A DNA stretch of 34,646 bases from Limnobacter sp. (GTDB taxonomy: Bacteria > Pseudomonadota > Gammaproteobacteria > Burkholderiales > Burkholderiaceae_E). Location of the stretch: contig JAAZBL010000150.1 in the NCBI GenBank assembly GCA_012513825.1, positions 1 to 34,646 on the forward strand, read 5' to 3'. Position 1 is the stretch's first letter, and each line of letters opens with the position of its first letter. Positions 10,011-23,769 of the stretch are shown piece by piece. A model generated the notes under the pieces. That model had not been told where the DNA came from, searched no databases, and saw only the letters and a program-made list of their open reading frames with translations. Position numbers and translations under genes: made by a program.

Positions 10011-10064
10011 CCTCCGAGCGAGGTCCGAAGCAAGCGACCTCCGAGCGAGGTTCGAAGCAAGTGC
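10011..10064. repeat. 27-bp direct tandem duplication, each copy containing a 5-bp-stem hairpin
   Basis: CCTCCGAGCGAGGTCCGAAGCAAGCGA / CCTCCGAGCGAGGTTCGAAGCAAGTGC; ACCTC-N5-GAGGT inverted repeat in each copy. Confidence 0.9.
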
Positions 10065-10172
10065 AGGACCCGTCCGGCGTTCGGCGCAACGGCAGGAATG
10101 CGGCTTGCTCGACCGGGGTGTCGCGTCGGAGCGCCCCGACTCCGTTCTCGCTGCGCCGCGCAGCCTCTCCCG

Positions 10173-10700
10173 ATGAAACCACCCGTCGTGACCCCGTCCG
10201 ATCCGCCGTCCCCGCCCGACCCCCCGCCCTTTCCGCGAAAGCTGCGTGCCGGGTGGCTGCAGGTCGTCGGCGTAGGGCTGTTGTCGTTGTTGCCGATCGC
10301 CGCGTTGACCGGCGCCTTCGAAGGCGAGCGCGAGGCGAGTGAGCGTGCCGGCGGCCTCGAGCTTGAGGTCCGTTACCCGCAACGTATGCGCCATGGGACG
10401 GCAACGACGCTCGAAGTCCGGCTCAGCAACCATGGCCATGACACGCTGACCGACGCGCTCGTTCACCTGCCGGACCGGTACCTGTCCGGCTTCGGCGACT
10501 TCCGGTTCATGCCCGAGCCGCAGCGGCTCGACGAGCACGGCGTGCGAGTCGCGATCGGCGAGCTGGCACCGGGCCAGACACGCAAGCTGATCGTTGCGCT
10601 GAAGGCCGAGCACGCGGGCGTTCACGACGGTCGAATCAGTGCTGCCGCGGCCGACGGCGCTACCGCACAGCTCGAAGTGACCACGCTGGTCCTGCCCTGA
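10173..10700 (+). CDS. Hypothetical single-TM protein with Pro-rich N-terminus and Ig/CARDB-like extracytoplasmic region
   Basis: [15 protein letters not shown], then [23 protein letters not shown], then beta-rich [21 protein letters not shown]...[25 protein letters not shown]; tightly followed by the DUF421 gene. Confidence 0.65.
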   Translation: MKPPVVTPSDPPSPPDPPPFPRKLRAGWLQVVGVGLLSLLPIAALTGAFEGEREASERAGGLELEVRYPQRMRHGTATTLEVRLSNHGHDTLTDALVHLPDRYLSGFGDFRFMPEPQRLDEHGVRVAIGELAPGQTRKLIVALKAEHAGVHDGRISAAAADGATAQLEVTTLVLP

Positions 10701-10709
10701 GGAAGCACC

Positions 10710-11207
10710 GTGGAAACCGTGCTGCGGGTCGCCGCGATCTACCTGTTCGTCTTCGTCGGATTGCGCGTGATGGGAAAGCGCGAGTTCGGCCAGCTATCGG
10801 CGATCGAGCTGGTCACACTGCTGATGATTCCGGAGATCGTTTCGCAGGCTCTGACCGGGAACGACGACTCGATCACCAATGCGTTCGTCGGCGTGTCGAC
10901 GCTGCTCGTGCTCGTGTTCGCGACCTCGATGCTGGCGCACCGCTTCAAGAAGGTCGAAGTCGCGATCGGCGGCGTACCCAGCGTGCTGGTGCACAACGGC
11001 AAGCTGTTCGAGCGCACGCTGAACACCGAGCGGGTCTCGCCCGACGAGATCTTCGCGGAAATGCACAAGGCGGGCCTGCAGACGCTCGACGAAGTCGAAT
11101 GGGCGATTCTCGAGTCGGACGGCAAGATCGCGATCGTGCCGGTGCAGCAGACGCAGCGCAAAGGCAACGCGCTGCGCAAGGCGGCGCACGAGGACCGGCA
11201 GATCTGA
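10710..11207 (+). CDS. DUF421 / YetF family membrane protein
   Basis: GTG start; [32 protein letters not shown]...[56 protein letters not shown]. Confidence 0.9.
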   Translation: METVLRVAAIYLFVFVGLRVMGKREFGQLSAIELVTLLMIPEIVSQALTGNDDSITNAFVGVSTLLVLVFATSMLAHRFKKVEVAIGGVPSVLVHNGKLFERTLNTERVSPDEIFAEMHKAGLQTLDEVEWAILESDGKIAIVPVQQTQRKGNALRKAAHEDRQI

Positions 11208-11274
11208 AGCCGGCTCCCCGGATGCGCGCTGCCCCCCAGCTCTATGCCGCCGGCTCTGCGAAGGGCCCCCCGCA

Positions 11275-11291
11275 CCGCCGTCTCGCGGCGG
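11275..11291. terminator. Possible bidirectional transcription stop between convergent genes
   Basis: CCGCCG-TCTCG-CGGCGG hairpin between the DUF421 gene and icd stop codons; no T-tract on either side. Confidence 0.3.
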
Positions 11292-11319
11292 CGCGCGGCG
11301 CGGAAGCCCGGAATCGAAA

Positions 11320-12573
11320 CTACATGTTCTCGATCATCACCTGCCCGAAGCCCGAGCACGACACCTGTTCGGCATCCGGCAGCAGGCGGGCGAAGTCGTA
11401 GGTGACCTTCTTCGACAGGATCGCCTTTTCCATCGACGAGATGATCAGGTCGGCCGCCTCGGTCCAGCCCATGTGCCGCAGCATCATCTCGGCCGACAGG
11501 ATCTCCGAGCCCGGGTTCACATAGTCCTTGCCCGCATACTTCGGCGCGGTGCCGTGCGTGGCTTCGAACATCGCGACCGAGTCCGACAGGTTGGCGCCCG
11601 GCGCGATACCGATGCCGCCGACCTGCGCCGCCAGTGCGTCGGAGATGTAGTCGCCGTTCAGGTTCAGCGTCGCGATCACGCTGTACTCGGCCGGCCGCAG
11701 CAGGATCTGCTGCAGGAAGGCATCGGCGATCACGTCCTTGATCACGATCCGCTTGCCGGTCTTCGGGTTGTCGAACGCGCACCACGGACCGCCGTCGATC
11801 TCGGCCGCGCCGAACTCCTTCTTCGCCAGCGCGTAGCCCCAGTCACGGAAGCCGCCCTCGGTGAACTTCATGATGTTGCCCTTGTGCACCAGCGACACCG
11901 AGGGCTTGTCGTTGTCGATCGCGTACTGGATCGCCTTGCGCACCAGGCGCTCGGTGCCCTGGCGCGAGACCGGCTTGATCCCGATCCCCGACGTTTCCGG
12001 GAAGCGGATCTTCGTGACCCCCATCTCGTTGACGAGGAAGTCGATCAGCTTCTTCGCCTGGGCACTTTCGGCTTCGTATTCGATGCCGGCATAGATGTCC
12101 TCCGAGTTTTCGCGGAAGATCACCATGTCGGTCTTCTCGGGCTCCTTGACCGGCGAGGGAACGCCCTGGAACCAGCGCACCGGGCGCAGGCAGACGTACA
12201 GGTCCAGCTGCTGGCGAAGCGCGACGTTCAGCGAACGGATGCCACCGCCGACCGGCGTGGTCAGCGGACCCTTGATCGAGACGACGTAGTCCTTCAGGAC
12301 GTCGAGCGTCTCGTCGGGCAGCCAGACGTCGGGGCCGTAGACCTTCGTGGATTTCTCGCCGGCATAGATCTCCATCCAGTGGATCTTGCGCTTGCCGGCA
12401 TAGGCCTTGGCGACCGCCGCGTCGACGACCTTGATCATGACCGGCGTGATGTCGACGCCGGTCCCGTCGCCCTCGATGTAGGGAATGATCGGATTGTCGG
12501 GAACCTGCAGCGAAAAGTCGGCATTGACCTTGATCTTCTCACCGGCCGAAGGGACTTTGATGTGCTGATACAT
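11320..12573 (-). CDS. icd: NADP-dependent isocitrate dehydrogenase
   Basis: [26 protein letters not shown]-type [113 protein letters not shown]. Confidence 0.97.
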   Translation of the reverse strand: MYQHIKVPSAGEKIKVNADFSLQVPDNPIIPYIEGDGTGVDITPVMIKVVDAAVAKAYAGKRKIHWMEIYAGEKSTKVYGPDVWLPDETLDVLKDYVVSIKGPLTTPVGGGIRSLNVALRQQLDLYVCLRPVRWFQGVPSPVKEPEKTDMVIFRENSEDIYAGIEYEAESAQAKKLIDFLVNEMGVTKIRFPETSGIGIKPVSRQGTERLVRKAIQYAIDNDKPSVSLVHKGNIMKFTEGGFRDWGYALAKKEFGAAEIDGGPWCAFDNPKTGKRIVIKDVIADAFLQQILLRPAEYSVIATLNLNGDYISDALAAQVGGIGIAPGANLSDSVAMFEATHGTAPKYAGKDYVNPGSEILSAEMMLRHMGWTEAADLIISSMEKAILSKKVTYDFARLLPDAEQVSCSGFGQVMIENM

Positions 12574-12608
12574 GTGCAGGCTTCCTCTTTGATGAACAGC
12601 CATCGATT

Positions 12609-12658
12609 ATGCCGGATGGCTTCGGCTCGCATTCGACGTAGATCAGGCGATCCGGCAT
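12609..12658. promoter_or_regulatory. Inverted repeat ATGCCGGAT-N32-ATCCGGCAT in the icd/DUF192 divergent intergenic region
   Basis: Perfect 9-bp arms at 12609-12617 and 12650-12658 between divergent start codons. Confidence 0.4.
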
Positions 12659-12688
12659 GATCGGACGAGTCCCGAACCAGGAAACCCG

Positions 12689-13228
12689 ATGACCGTCTTG
12701 CCGTCGCCCGAGGCGTCGATGCACTCGTTCCGTTCGATCCGCCTGCTCTTCGAAGGCGCGCGCCGGCGCCTGGCCGGCATGCTGCTGCTCGCGGCTGCGG
12801 CGCTGGCCGGCGCCGGGCATCAGCCGCCCGTCGCCGCCCAGACGCAGGCCCAGCCGATGCTGCCGATCGCCACGCTGCAGTCGGGCATCCACCTGATCCG
12901 CGCCGAAGTCGCGTCGTCGCCACAGCAACGGGCAAGCGGGCTGATGTTCCGGAAATCGATGGAGCCCAATCACGGGATGCTGTTCGTGTTCCCGGAGAAG
13001 GCCGGCCACTGTTTCTGGATGCGCAACACGTCGATCCCGCTGTCGATCGCCTTTCTCGACGACGATGGCACGATCGTCAACATCGCCGACATGCAGCCGC
13101 ACAGCGAGGCCAGCCACTGTCCGCTGCGGGCCGTGCGCTATGCGCTGGAGATGGAGCAGGGCTGGTTCGCCAGGCGTGGCGTCGAACCCGGCTCGAGACT
13201 GCGGAGCAAGCAGTTCTTCGGCGACTGA
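12689..13228 (+). CDS. DUF192 domain-containing exported protein
   Basis: IHLIRAEVASSPQQRASGLMFRKSMEPNHGMLFVFPEKAGHCFWMRNTSIPLSIAFLDDDGTIVNIADMQPHSEASHCP. Confidence 0.92.
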   Translation: MTVLPSPEASMHSFRSIRLLFEGARRRLAGMLLLAAAALAGAGHQPPVAAQTQAQPMLPIATLQSGIHLIRAEVASSPQQRASGLMFRKSMEPNHGMLFVFPEKAGHCFWMRNTSIPLSIAFLDDDGTIVNIADMQPHSEASHCPLRAVRYALEMEQGWFARRGVEPGSRLRSKQFFGD

Positions 13229-13274
13229 GCGGCGACCGAGGCAAGCGGCAGCACTTGCTCGCCCGGCCGGCGCG

Positions 13275-13523
13275 CTAGCTTTTCTTCCTGATGAGGCCGT
13301 AGATCCAGAGCAGCAGGATCGCGCCGAGTACCGAGGCGATGAAGCCGGCGTTCGCACCCGGCGGGTACAAGCCGATCGCCTGCCCGATCCAGGTGGCAAC
13401 GACCGAACCCAGAATGCCGAGGATCATCGTGACGATGATGCCTCCGCCCTGCTCGCCCGGCATGAAGAACTTCGCGACGGCGCCCACAACGAGACCGACG
13501 ATCGCGCTCCAGATCAGTCCCAT
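13275..13523 (-). CDS. GlsB/YeaQ/YmgE family stress-response membrane protein
   Basis: MGLIWSAIVGLVVGAVAKFFMPGEQGGGIIVTMILGILGSVVATWIGQAIG. Confidence 0.92.
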   Translation of the reverse strand: MGLIWSAIVGLVVGAVAKFFMPGEQGGGIIVTMILGILGSVVATWIGQAIGLYPPGANAGFIASVLGAILLLWIYGLIRKKS

Positions 13524-13600
13524 CTTCTTCTCCTTGTCAGCTCGGGCGCGGCGGCGGAGATCGACGCCGCCGCCGCATCATCGGTCGTGCCGCAACCGGA

Positions 13601-14182
13601 TCAGCCGAGGTTCTTCTCGGCGAATTCCCAGTTGACCAGGTTGTTCAGGAAGGTCTCGACGAATTTCGGCCGCGCGTTGCGGTAGTCGATGTAGTAGGCA
13701 TGCTCCCAGACGTCGACCGTCAGCAGCGGCTTGTCGCTGCCGGTGAGCGGCGTGGCCGCATTGCTGGTGTTGACGATGTCGACGCTGCCGTCGCCCTTGC
13801 CGACCAGCCAGGTCCAGCCGGAACCGAAGTTGCCGACGGCGCTCTTCGTGAACGCTTCCTTGAACGCGTCGAACGAGCCCCACTTGGCGTCGATCGCCTT
13901 GGCGAGCGCTCCCGAGGGCTTGCCGCCCCCGTTGGGCTTCATGCAGTTCCAGAAGAACGTGTGGTTCCAGACCTGGGCCGCGTTGTTGAAGATCCCGCCC
14001 TGCGACCTGCGGACGATGTCCTCGAGCGACGCGTTCTCGAATTCGGTGCCCTTGATCAGGTTGTTCAGGTTCGTGACGTAGGCCTGGTGATGCTTGCCGT
14101 AGTGGTACTCGAAGGTTTCCTTCGACATGTGCGGCTCGAGTGCATCGGTAGCGTACGGAAGCGGAGGCAGCTTGTGTTCCAT
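13601..14182 (-). CDS. sodB: Superoxide dismutase [Fe]
   Basis: [92 protein letters not shown]. Confidence 0.96.
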   Translation of the reverse strand: MEHKLPPLPYATDALEPHMSKETFEYHYGKHHQAYVTNLNNLIKGTEFENASLEDIVRRSQGGIFNNAAQVWNHTFFWNCMKPNGGGKPSGALAKAIDAKWGSFDAFKEAFTKSAVGNFGSGWTWLVGKGDGSVDIVNTSNAATPLTGSDKPLLTVDVWEHAYYIDYRNARPKFVETFLNNLVNWEFAEKNLG

Positions 14183-14311
14183 GGTCTTGTCCTTGTGAGA
14201 GTACGACGGAGCGGGCTGGCAACTTGCCGGACACCGGCGAAGCATCGATTCTAGGACGAAACCGGCTCCGGGCCGACCATCCGCCCGGAGCGACCCGGCG
14301 GGCCGAACGGA

Positions 14312-15679
14312 TTAGCGATCGACGCGCCGCGGCTCCGGCCGAGTTGCGGTCACCTCGGCATCGAGCCCGCCGGCGGCGAGCCGGATCGTCAGCGACTGGC
14401 CGACGACGGCCTGCGCGGCGTCGCGCAGCACCCTGCCCTGGCGGTCGCCGACGATCGCGTAGCCGCGCTCGAGCACCGCCTGCGGGCTGACCAGCTCGAG
14501 CGCGGCGGCCGCGGCGCCGAGGCGCTGCCCGGCGCGCTCGCGCCGATCGCGCATCGCTGCCGCGAGACGCCGTTCGAGCGCGGCCAGCCGCTGGCCGGCG
14601 AGCTCGGTGCGCGGCGCACGCAGGCCGGCGGCCAGCCGCTCCAGCGCGGCCGAGCGCCGCAGGCGCTGCGAGGCCTCGGCCGATGCCAGCCGCTGCGCGA
14701 GCATCGCGGTGCGGCGCGCGCGGTCGCGCCACAGCGCCGAAGGCGGTCGCAGCAGCCGTACCGACGAATCGAAGCGCTGGCCGGCGCGCTCGAGCGTGCG
14801 CATCATCGCGTGCTGCAGCCGCTCGGTCAGTCGCCCCGCCACCCGGCCCAGTTCGCGTCGGTCGGGCGCGACCAGTTCGGCGGCAGCGGTCGGTGTGGCC
14901 GCCCGCACGTCGGCGACGAAATCGGCGATCGTGAAGTCGGTTTCGTGGCCGATGCCGCTGACGACCGGGATCGGCGCGTCGGCGATCGCCCGGGCCAGCA
15001 CTTCGTCGTTGAACGCCCACAGATCCTCGATCGAGCCGCCGCCGCGCACGAGCAGCAGCACCTGGCACTCGCGCCGCTCGAACGCGCGGCGCAGAGCGGC
15101 CAGCAACTGCATCGGCGCGTCGGCGCCCTGGACCGCGCTCGGATAGACGACGACGGGGATCCCCGGCGCGCGCCGGCGCAGCGTCGCCAGCACGTCGCGC
15201 AGTGCAGCGCCCCTGGGCGACGTGACGATCCCGATCGTCGCCGGCGATGGCGGCAGTGGCCGCTTGCGTCCGGCTTCGAACAGGCCCTCGCGCTGCAGCG
15301 CCGTCTTCAGCGCGAGAAATCGGCGATACAGCTCGCCGTCGCCGGCGCGACGCATCGCCTCGACGATGAGCTGGAATTCGCCGCGCCCTTCGTACAGCGA
15401 GGCCAGCGCACGGACTTCGACGTGGTCGCCTTCGCGCGGGGCGAACTCGACGAACCTGTTGCGTCCGCGAAACATGACGCAGCGCACCTGAGCGCCGGCA
15501 TCCTTCAACGAAAAGTACCAGTGTCCGCTGCCGGCACGCATCAGGTTCGACACCTCGCCCTGCACGCCGAGCACCGGCAGGTTCCGTTCGAGAAGCCCGG
15601 CAACCATGCGGTTGAGCTGGGAGACAGTAAGGAAATCCCGCATCGGCGCTGGGTTTCCGGTCGTAGATCCAATAACCAT
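14312..15679 (-). CDS. xseA: Exodeoxyribonuclease VII large subunit
   Basis: LTVSQLNRMVAGLLERNLPVLGVQGEVSNLMRAGSGHWYFSLKDAGAQVRCVMFRG, IGIVTSPRGAALRDVLATL, RGGGSIEDLWAFNDE, SGIGHETDFTIADFVADVRAATPTAAAEL. Start could also be 15643 (MRDFLTVSQLN). Confidence 0.96.
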   Translation of the reverse strand: MVIGSTTGNPAPMRDFLTVSQLNRMVAGLLERNLPVLGVQGEVSNLMRAGSGHWYFSLKDAGAQVRCVMFRGRNRFVEFAPREGDHVEVRALASLYEGRGEFQLIVEAMRRAGDGELYRRFLALKTALQREGLFEAGRKRPLPPSPATIGIVTSPRGAALRDVLATLRRRAPGIPVVVYPSAVQGADAPMQLLAALRRAFERRECQVLLLVRGGGSIEDLWAFNDEVLARAIADAPIPVVSGIGHETDFTIADFVADVRAATPTAAAELVAPDRRELGRVAGRLTERLQHAMMRTLERAGQRFDSSVRLLRPPSALWRDRARRTAMLAQRLASAEASQRLRRSAALERLAAGLRAPRTELAGQRLAALERRLAAAMRDRRERAGQRLGAAAAALELVSPQAVLERGYAIVGDRQGRVLRDAAQAVVGQSLTIRLAAGGLDAEVTATRPEPRRVDR

Positions 15680-15874
15680 GCGGCTTTCAGGGCAGAACCT
15701 TTCCACAAGCCGCGTAATCGTGTGCGTTTTGACACACGCGCCCGCTTGCGCTAAGTGGATTCGGCATAAGTGCTTGATTGTGATGGCGTTTTTCTGTGCC
15801 GAAGCTTTGGGCACTCGCCGGCAAGCACGTGATTTCGCGCTTTCCCGCGATTATTCCGCGCTTTCTTCACAGAG

Positions 15875-15883
15875 TTATCCACA
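15875..15883. promoter_or_regulatory. Consensus DnaA box TTATCCACA in the xseA/exbB divergent intergenic region
   Basis: Exact match in CACAGAGTTATCCACAGTTG; surrounding DNA is clearly more AT-rich than the window average. Confidence 0.5.
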
Positions 15884-16052
15884 GTTGTTGTTGATGGTGT
15901 GTTGCGCCGCAACGAGCGGACGGGCGGCGGTTGCGGTCGGGTGTCGAAAACCTTGACAATTGCCCGCCAGCGGCCCTGCGCGCATCGTCGCGACTGTACC
16001 CGGTCGCGGCAAGCGGCGATCCGGCTCGCCCGCGTTTCGTGGAGAAAGTGCC

Positions 16053-16889
16053 TTGTTTTCGTTGATTGAGGCGGCCGGCTGGCCGATCTGGTTCCTGATC
16101 CTGGCTTCGGTGGCTGCGCTCGCGCTGATCCTCGAGCGCTCGCTCGCGCTGCGGCGCACGAAGATCGTCCCGTCCGGCGTGTTCGACGAAGTGATGGGCC
16201 TGCATGGCAGTCATGCGCTGAGCCCGGAGATGAACGCCCGGCTCGCGGCGAGCTCGCCGCTCGGCCGCGTGCTCGCGGCCGGGATCGCACACGCACGCTT
16301 CGGCCGCGCACGCATGAAGGAGGCGATGGAGGACAGCGGCCGGCTGGTCGCACACGAGCTCGACCGTTTCCTGTCGGCGATCGGCACGATCGCCACCGTC
16401 GCGCCCCTGCTCGGCCTGTTCGGCACCGTCGTCGGCATGATCGAGATCTTCGGCGCACAGGCGCCCGGCGGCACGAACCCGCAGCAGTTGGCGCACGGCA
16501 TTTCGGTCGCGCTGTACAACACGGCGCTCGGGATCCTGATCGCGATCCCCGCGCTGATCGCCTACCGGCACTTCCGCGCGCGCGTCGACGCCTACCTGGT
16601 CGAGATGGAAGAGATGGCCTTGCGGCTGGCCGACGCGCTGGCGCCCGACGAGCCCGCGCTCGGCGTGCAGTCGATGCATGCCGCGGGAGCGGCGGGTCAC
16701 GCCGGGCCCGTCCCGGCCGCACCGGCCCCCGGTGCGCCGGCCGGCCAGGTCGCGCCGGCCGCTGCCGCGCAAGCCGAGGCCGGCCAGCGGGCCGCCACCG
16801 CGTCGATGCTCGCTGCTGCCGCGCGCAAGCCGGTCGAACGCCTGACCGCGCGCAGCGCCGGGCCGAGCCGGACGGGATCGGCAGCATGA
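16053..16889 (+). CDS. exbB: MotA/TolQ/ExbB proton channel family protein
   Basis: TTG start after GGAGAAAG; LDRFLSAIGTIATVAPLLGLFGTVVGMIEIF and LAHGISVALYNTALGILIAIPALIAYRHFRARV; Ala/Pro-rich C-terminal tail. Confidence 0.9.
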   Translation: MFSLIEAAGWPIWFLILASVAALALILERSLALRRTKIVPSGVFDEVMGLHGSHALSPEMNARLAASSPLGRVLAAGIAHARFGRARMKEAMEDSGRLVAHELDRFLSAIGTIATVAPLLGLFGTVVGMIEIFGAQAPGGTNPQQLAHGISVALYNTALGILIAIPALIAYRHFRARVDAYLVEMEEMALRLADALAPDEPALGVQSMHAAGAAGHAGPVPAAPAPGAPAGQVAPAAAAQAEAGQRAATASMLAAAARKPVERLTARSAGPSRTGSAA

Positions 16890-17334
16890 TCGGCCGGCGG
16901 GCGATGAGCTTTCGCGGTGCGCTGCGCCGCGAAGAGCCCGAGATCAACTTCATTCCGCTGATCGACCTGCTGCTGGTCATCCTGATCTTCCTGATGGTCA
17001 CGACGACCTTCTCGAAGTTCACCGAGATGCAGGTCAACCTGCCCAGCGCCAGCGCCGACGCGGCCGCCGAACGCCCGGCCGAGATCGTCGTCGGCGTGTC
17101 GGCCGACGGCCGCTACCTGTTCGACGCCGGCGATCCGAAGTTCCTCGAACCGGCAATGCTGGCCGGCGAACTGGCGCAGGCCGCGGCGGCGCGCGAGGAC
17201 ACCGTGCTGGTCATCCACGCCGACGCCGGATCGACGCACCAGGCCGTCGTCAAGGTGCTCGAGGCGGCCCGACAGGCGGGGTTGGCCCGCGTCACCTTCG
17301 CCGCGCAAAGCGGCGCTGCGGGCGCCGGCGCCCA

Positions 17335-17338
<4 letters not shown>
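16886..17338 (+). CDS. exbD: ExbD/TolR family biopolymer transporter
   Basis: EINFIPLIDLLLVILIFLMVTTTFSKFTEMQVNLPSASAD; overlaps exbB by 4 nt. Confidence 0.92.
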
Positions 17339-18723
<1,385 letters not shown>

Positions 18724-18861
18724 GCGCGGCGCGGCAGCGACCGACGGCACGCCGCTCGACGGCGAGCTGATCTGCCGGGCCGACCGGCTGGCCTATCCGA
18801 TCCGCGACGGCATCCCGGTCATGCTCGTCGACGAGGCGCGCCGGCTCGAACAGTTCGACTG

Positions 18862-19677
18862 ATGCCTGCGAGCCCCCCGGAAGGCGCGGACGGCACTTCG
18901 CCGGGCAACGCCGAACCCTTCGTCGCGCTGATCCCGGCGCGGCTCGCATCGACCCGGCTGCCGGACAAGCCGCTGGCCGACATCGGCGGCAAGCCGATGA
19001 TCGTCCATGTCGCCGAACGCGCGCGCGAGGCCGGAGCGACGCGCGTCGCCGTGGCGACCGACAGCGCGCGGATCGCCGACGCCGTGCGCCGGGCCGGCTT
19101 CGAAGCGGTGCCGACCTCGGCCGCGCATCCGTCGGGCACCGACCGGCTGGCCGAAGCGGCGGCCAGGCTCGAACTCCCCGACGACACGATCGTCGTCAAC
19201 CTCCAGGGCGACGAGCCGCTGCTTCCCCCGGCGCTGGTCGCCGCGGTCGCCGCAAGGCTTGCGGCGTCGCCCGATTGCGCGATGGCCACGGCCGCGCACC
19301 CGATCCACGATCCGGCCGACTGGCGCAGTCCGAACGTCGTGAAGGTGGTGCTCGACCGGCACGGTCGCGCGCTGCTGTTCTCGCGCGCGACGATCCCCTT
19401 CGATCGGGACGGCAGCGCCTCGGTGCCCGCCGGGGCGCTGCGCCACATCGGCCTGTACGCGTATCGGGCAGGCTTCCTGCGCGCCTATCCGATGCTCGAG
19501 CGCGCACCGATCGAAACGCTGGAATCGCTGGAACAGCTGCGAGCGCTCTGGCACGGCCACCGGATCGTCGTGGACGTGGCTGCCGAGCAACCACCGCCGG
19601 GCGTCGACACCCCCGCCGACCTGGATCGGGTCCGGCGAATCGTCGCCGGCCGGGCGCCGCGACCGGGCCCAAATTGA
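18862..19677 (+). CDS. kdsB: 3-deoxy-manno-octulosonate cytidylyltransferase
   Basis: [88 protein letters not shown]. Confidence 0.97.
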   Translation: MPASPPEGADGTSPGNAEPFVALIPARLASTRLPDKPLADIGGKPMIVHVAERAREAGATRVAVATDSARIADAVRRAGFEAVPTSAAHPSGTDRLAEAAARLELPDDTIVVNLQGDEPLLPPALVAAVAARLAASPDCAMATAAHPIHDPADWRSPNVVKVVLDRHGRALLFSRATIPFDRDGSASVPAGALRHIGLYAYRAGFLRAYPMLERAPIETLESLEQLRALWHGHRIVVDVAAEQPPPGVDTPADLDRVRRIVAGRAPRPGPN

Positions 19678-19707
19678 CCGCCCGTCGATTTTGACGTTAC
19701 GCTTCGA

Positions 19708-19729
19708 GGGTTTCGGCCGGCCGAAACCC
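19708..19729. promoter_or_regulatory. 22-bp perfect palindrome GGGTTTCGGCCGGCCGAAACCC between kdsB and adk
   Basis: Exact self-complementary sequence in the 75-bp intergenic gap. Confidence 0.6.
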
Positions 19730-19749
19730 ATCCCTTCAGTGCAGGATAA

Positions 19750-20406
<657 letters not shown>

Positions 20407-20503
20407 CCCCGATTTCGCTGACGCCGCACCGACAAACCGTTGCGGCGCCACGCCCGTTGCTGCTGTTCCTGAAAATCCAAAAGTCCTACTCGAGGGGTAA
20501 TAA

Positions 20504-22759
<2,256 letters not shown>

Positions 22760-22838
22760 GTCCGGCGAACGATGCTCGGAGGCTCGCGGACCCGTGCGAT
22801 GGCTTTGCGCGGGTACCGAAGGCCTCCCGGAAACGGAG

Positions 22839-23609
22839 ATGTCCATGAACGTGAATGACAAGGTAGTGATCGTCACCGGCGGGGCCTCCGGCCTCGGTGC
22901 GGCGACCACCCGACGGATCGTCGAGCTCGGCGGCAAGGTGCTGATCGCCGACGTCAACGACAGGCTGGGCGGCGAACTCGCCGCCGAACTCGGTGCCGGC
23001 GTGCGCTTCCAGCGCTGCGACGTCACCTCGGAAGCCGAAGCGAAGGCCGCCGTCGACGCTGCGCTCGCGATGGGCGAACTGATCGGGCTCGTCAACTGCG
23101 CCGGCATCGGTCCGCCGGCCAAGACGGTCGGCAAGGACGGCCCGCACTCGCTGGAGCTGTTCACGAAGGTCGTGACGATCAACCTGATCGGCAGCTTCAA
23201 CATGCTGCGCCTGGCGGCAGCGGCGATGGTGAAGAACGCGCCGAACGAGGAAGGCGAGCGCGGCGTCATCGTCAACACCGCATCGGTGGCCGCGTTCGAC
23301 GGGCAGATCGGCCAGGCCGCCTACTCGGCCTCGAAGGGCGGCATCGTCGGCATGACGCTGCCGGTCGCGCGCGACCTCGCCCGCGATGGCGTGCGCGTCG
23401 TCACGATCGCCCCGGGCCTGTTCCTGACGCCGCTGCTGGAGAGCCTGCCCAAGGAAGCGCAGGAGTCGCTCGGCAAGCAGGTGCCGTTCCCGTCGCGGCT
23501 CGGCCGGCCGGCCGAATACGCGGCGATGGTCGAGCACATCTTCGCCAACGTGATGCTCAACGGCGAAACGATCCGCCTCGACGGTGCGATCCGGATGGCG
23601 CCGCGCTGA
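22839..23609 (+). CDS. SDR family NAD(P)-dependent oxidoreductase, 3-hydroxyacyl-CoA dehydrogenase (HSD10)-like
   Basis: [94 protein letters not shown]. Confidence 0.92.
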   Translation: MSMNVNDKVVIVTGGASGLGAATTRRIVELGGKVLIADVNDRLGGELAAELGAGVRFQRCDVTSEAEAKAAVDAALAMGELIGLVNCAGIGPPAKTVGKDGPHSLELFTKVVTINLIGSFNMLRLAAAAMVKNAPNEEGERGVIVNTASVAAFDGQIGQAAYSASKGGIVGMTLPVARDLARDGVRVVTIAPGLFLTPLLESLPKEAQESLGKQVPFPSRLGRPAEYAAMVEHIFANVMLNGETIRLDGAIRMAPR

Positions 23610-23674
23610 GCAACGGCTTGCCGCTCGACCTCGTGCGCTAGCGCGACGGGCTGCCGGTGGCATCGCAGGAACCG

Positions 23675-23706
23675 CAACGCCGGGGCCCCGCCCCGGCGTT
23701 GTTCTT
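23675..23706 (+). terminator. Rho-independent-like terminator downstream of the SDR gene
   Basis: CAACGCCGGGG-CCCCG-CCCCGGCGTTG, 11-bp perfect stem followed by TTCTTG. Confidence 0.75.
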
Positions 23707-23769
23707 GCATCCTGGCCCCGACGACGGCTTCGCATGCGCGGCCAGACCTGCGTCCCGTGCTCGCGCACG

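Noticed and set aside
15606-15956. 116-aa plus-strand ORF in the xseA/exbB intergenic region
   Set aside because: No recognisable motif; overlaps the xseA start on the opposite strand; more likely regulatory DNA.
20420-20445. CGCCGCA-N12-TGCGGCG hairpin between adk and hppA as a terminator
   Set aside because: Only a 7-bp stem with a 12-nt loop and no T-tract; not strong enough to call.
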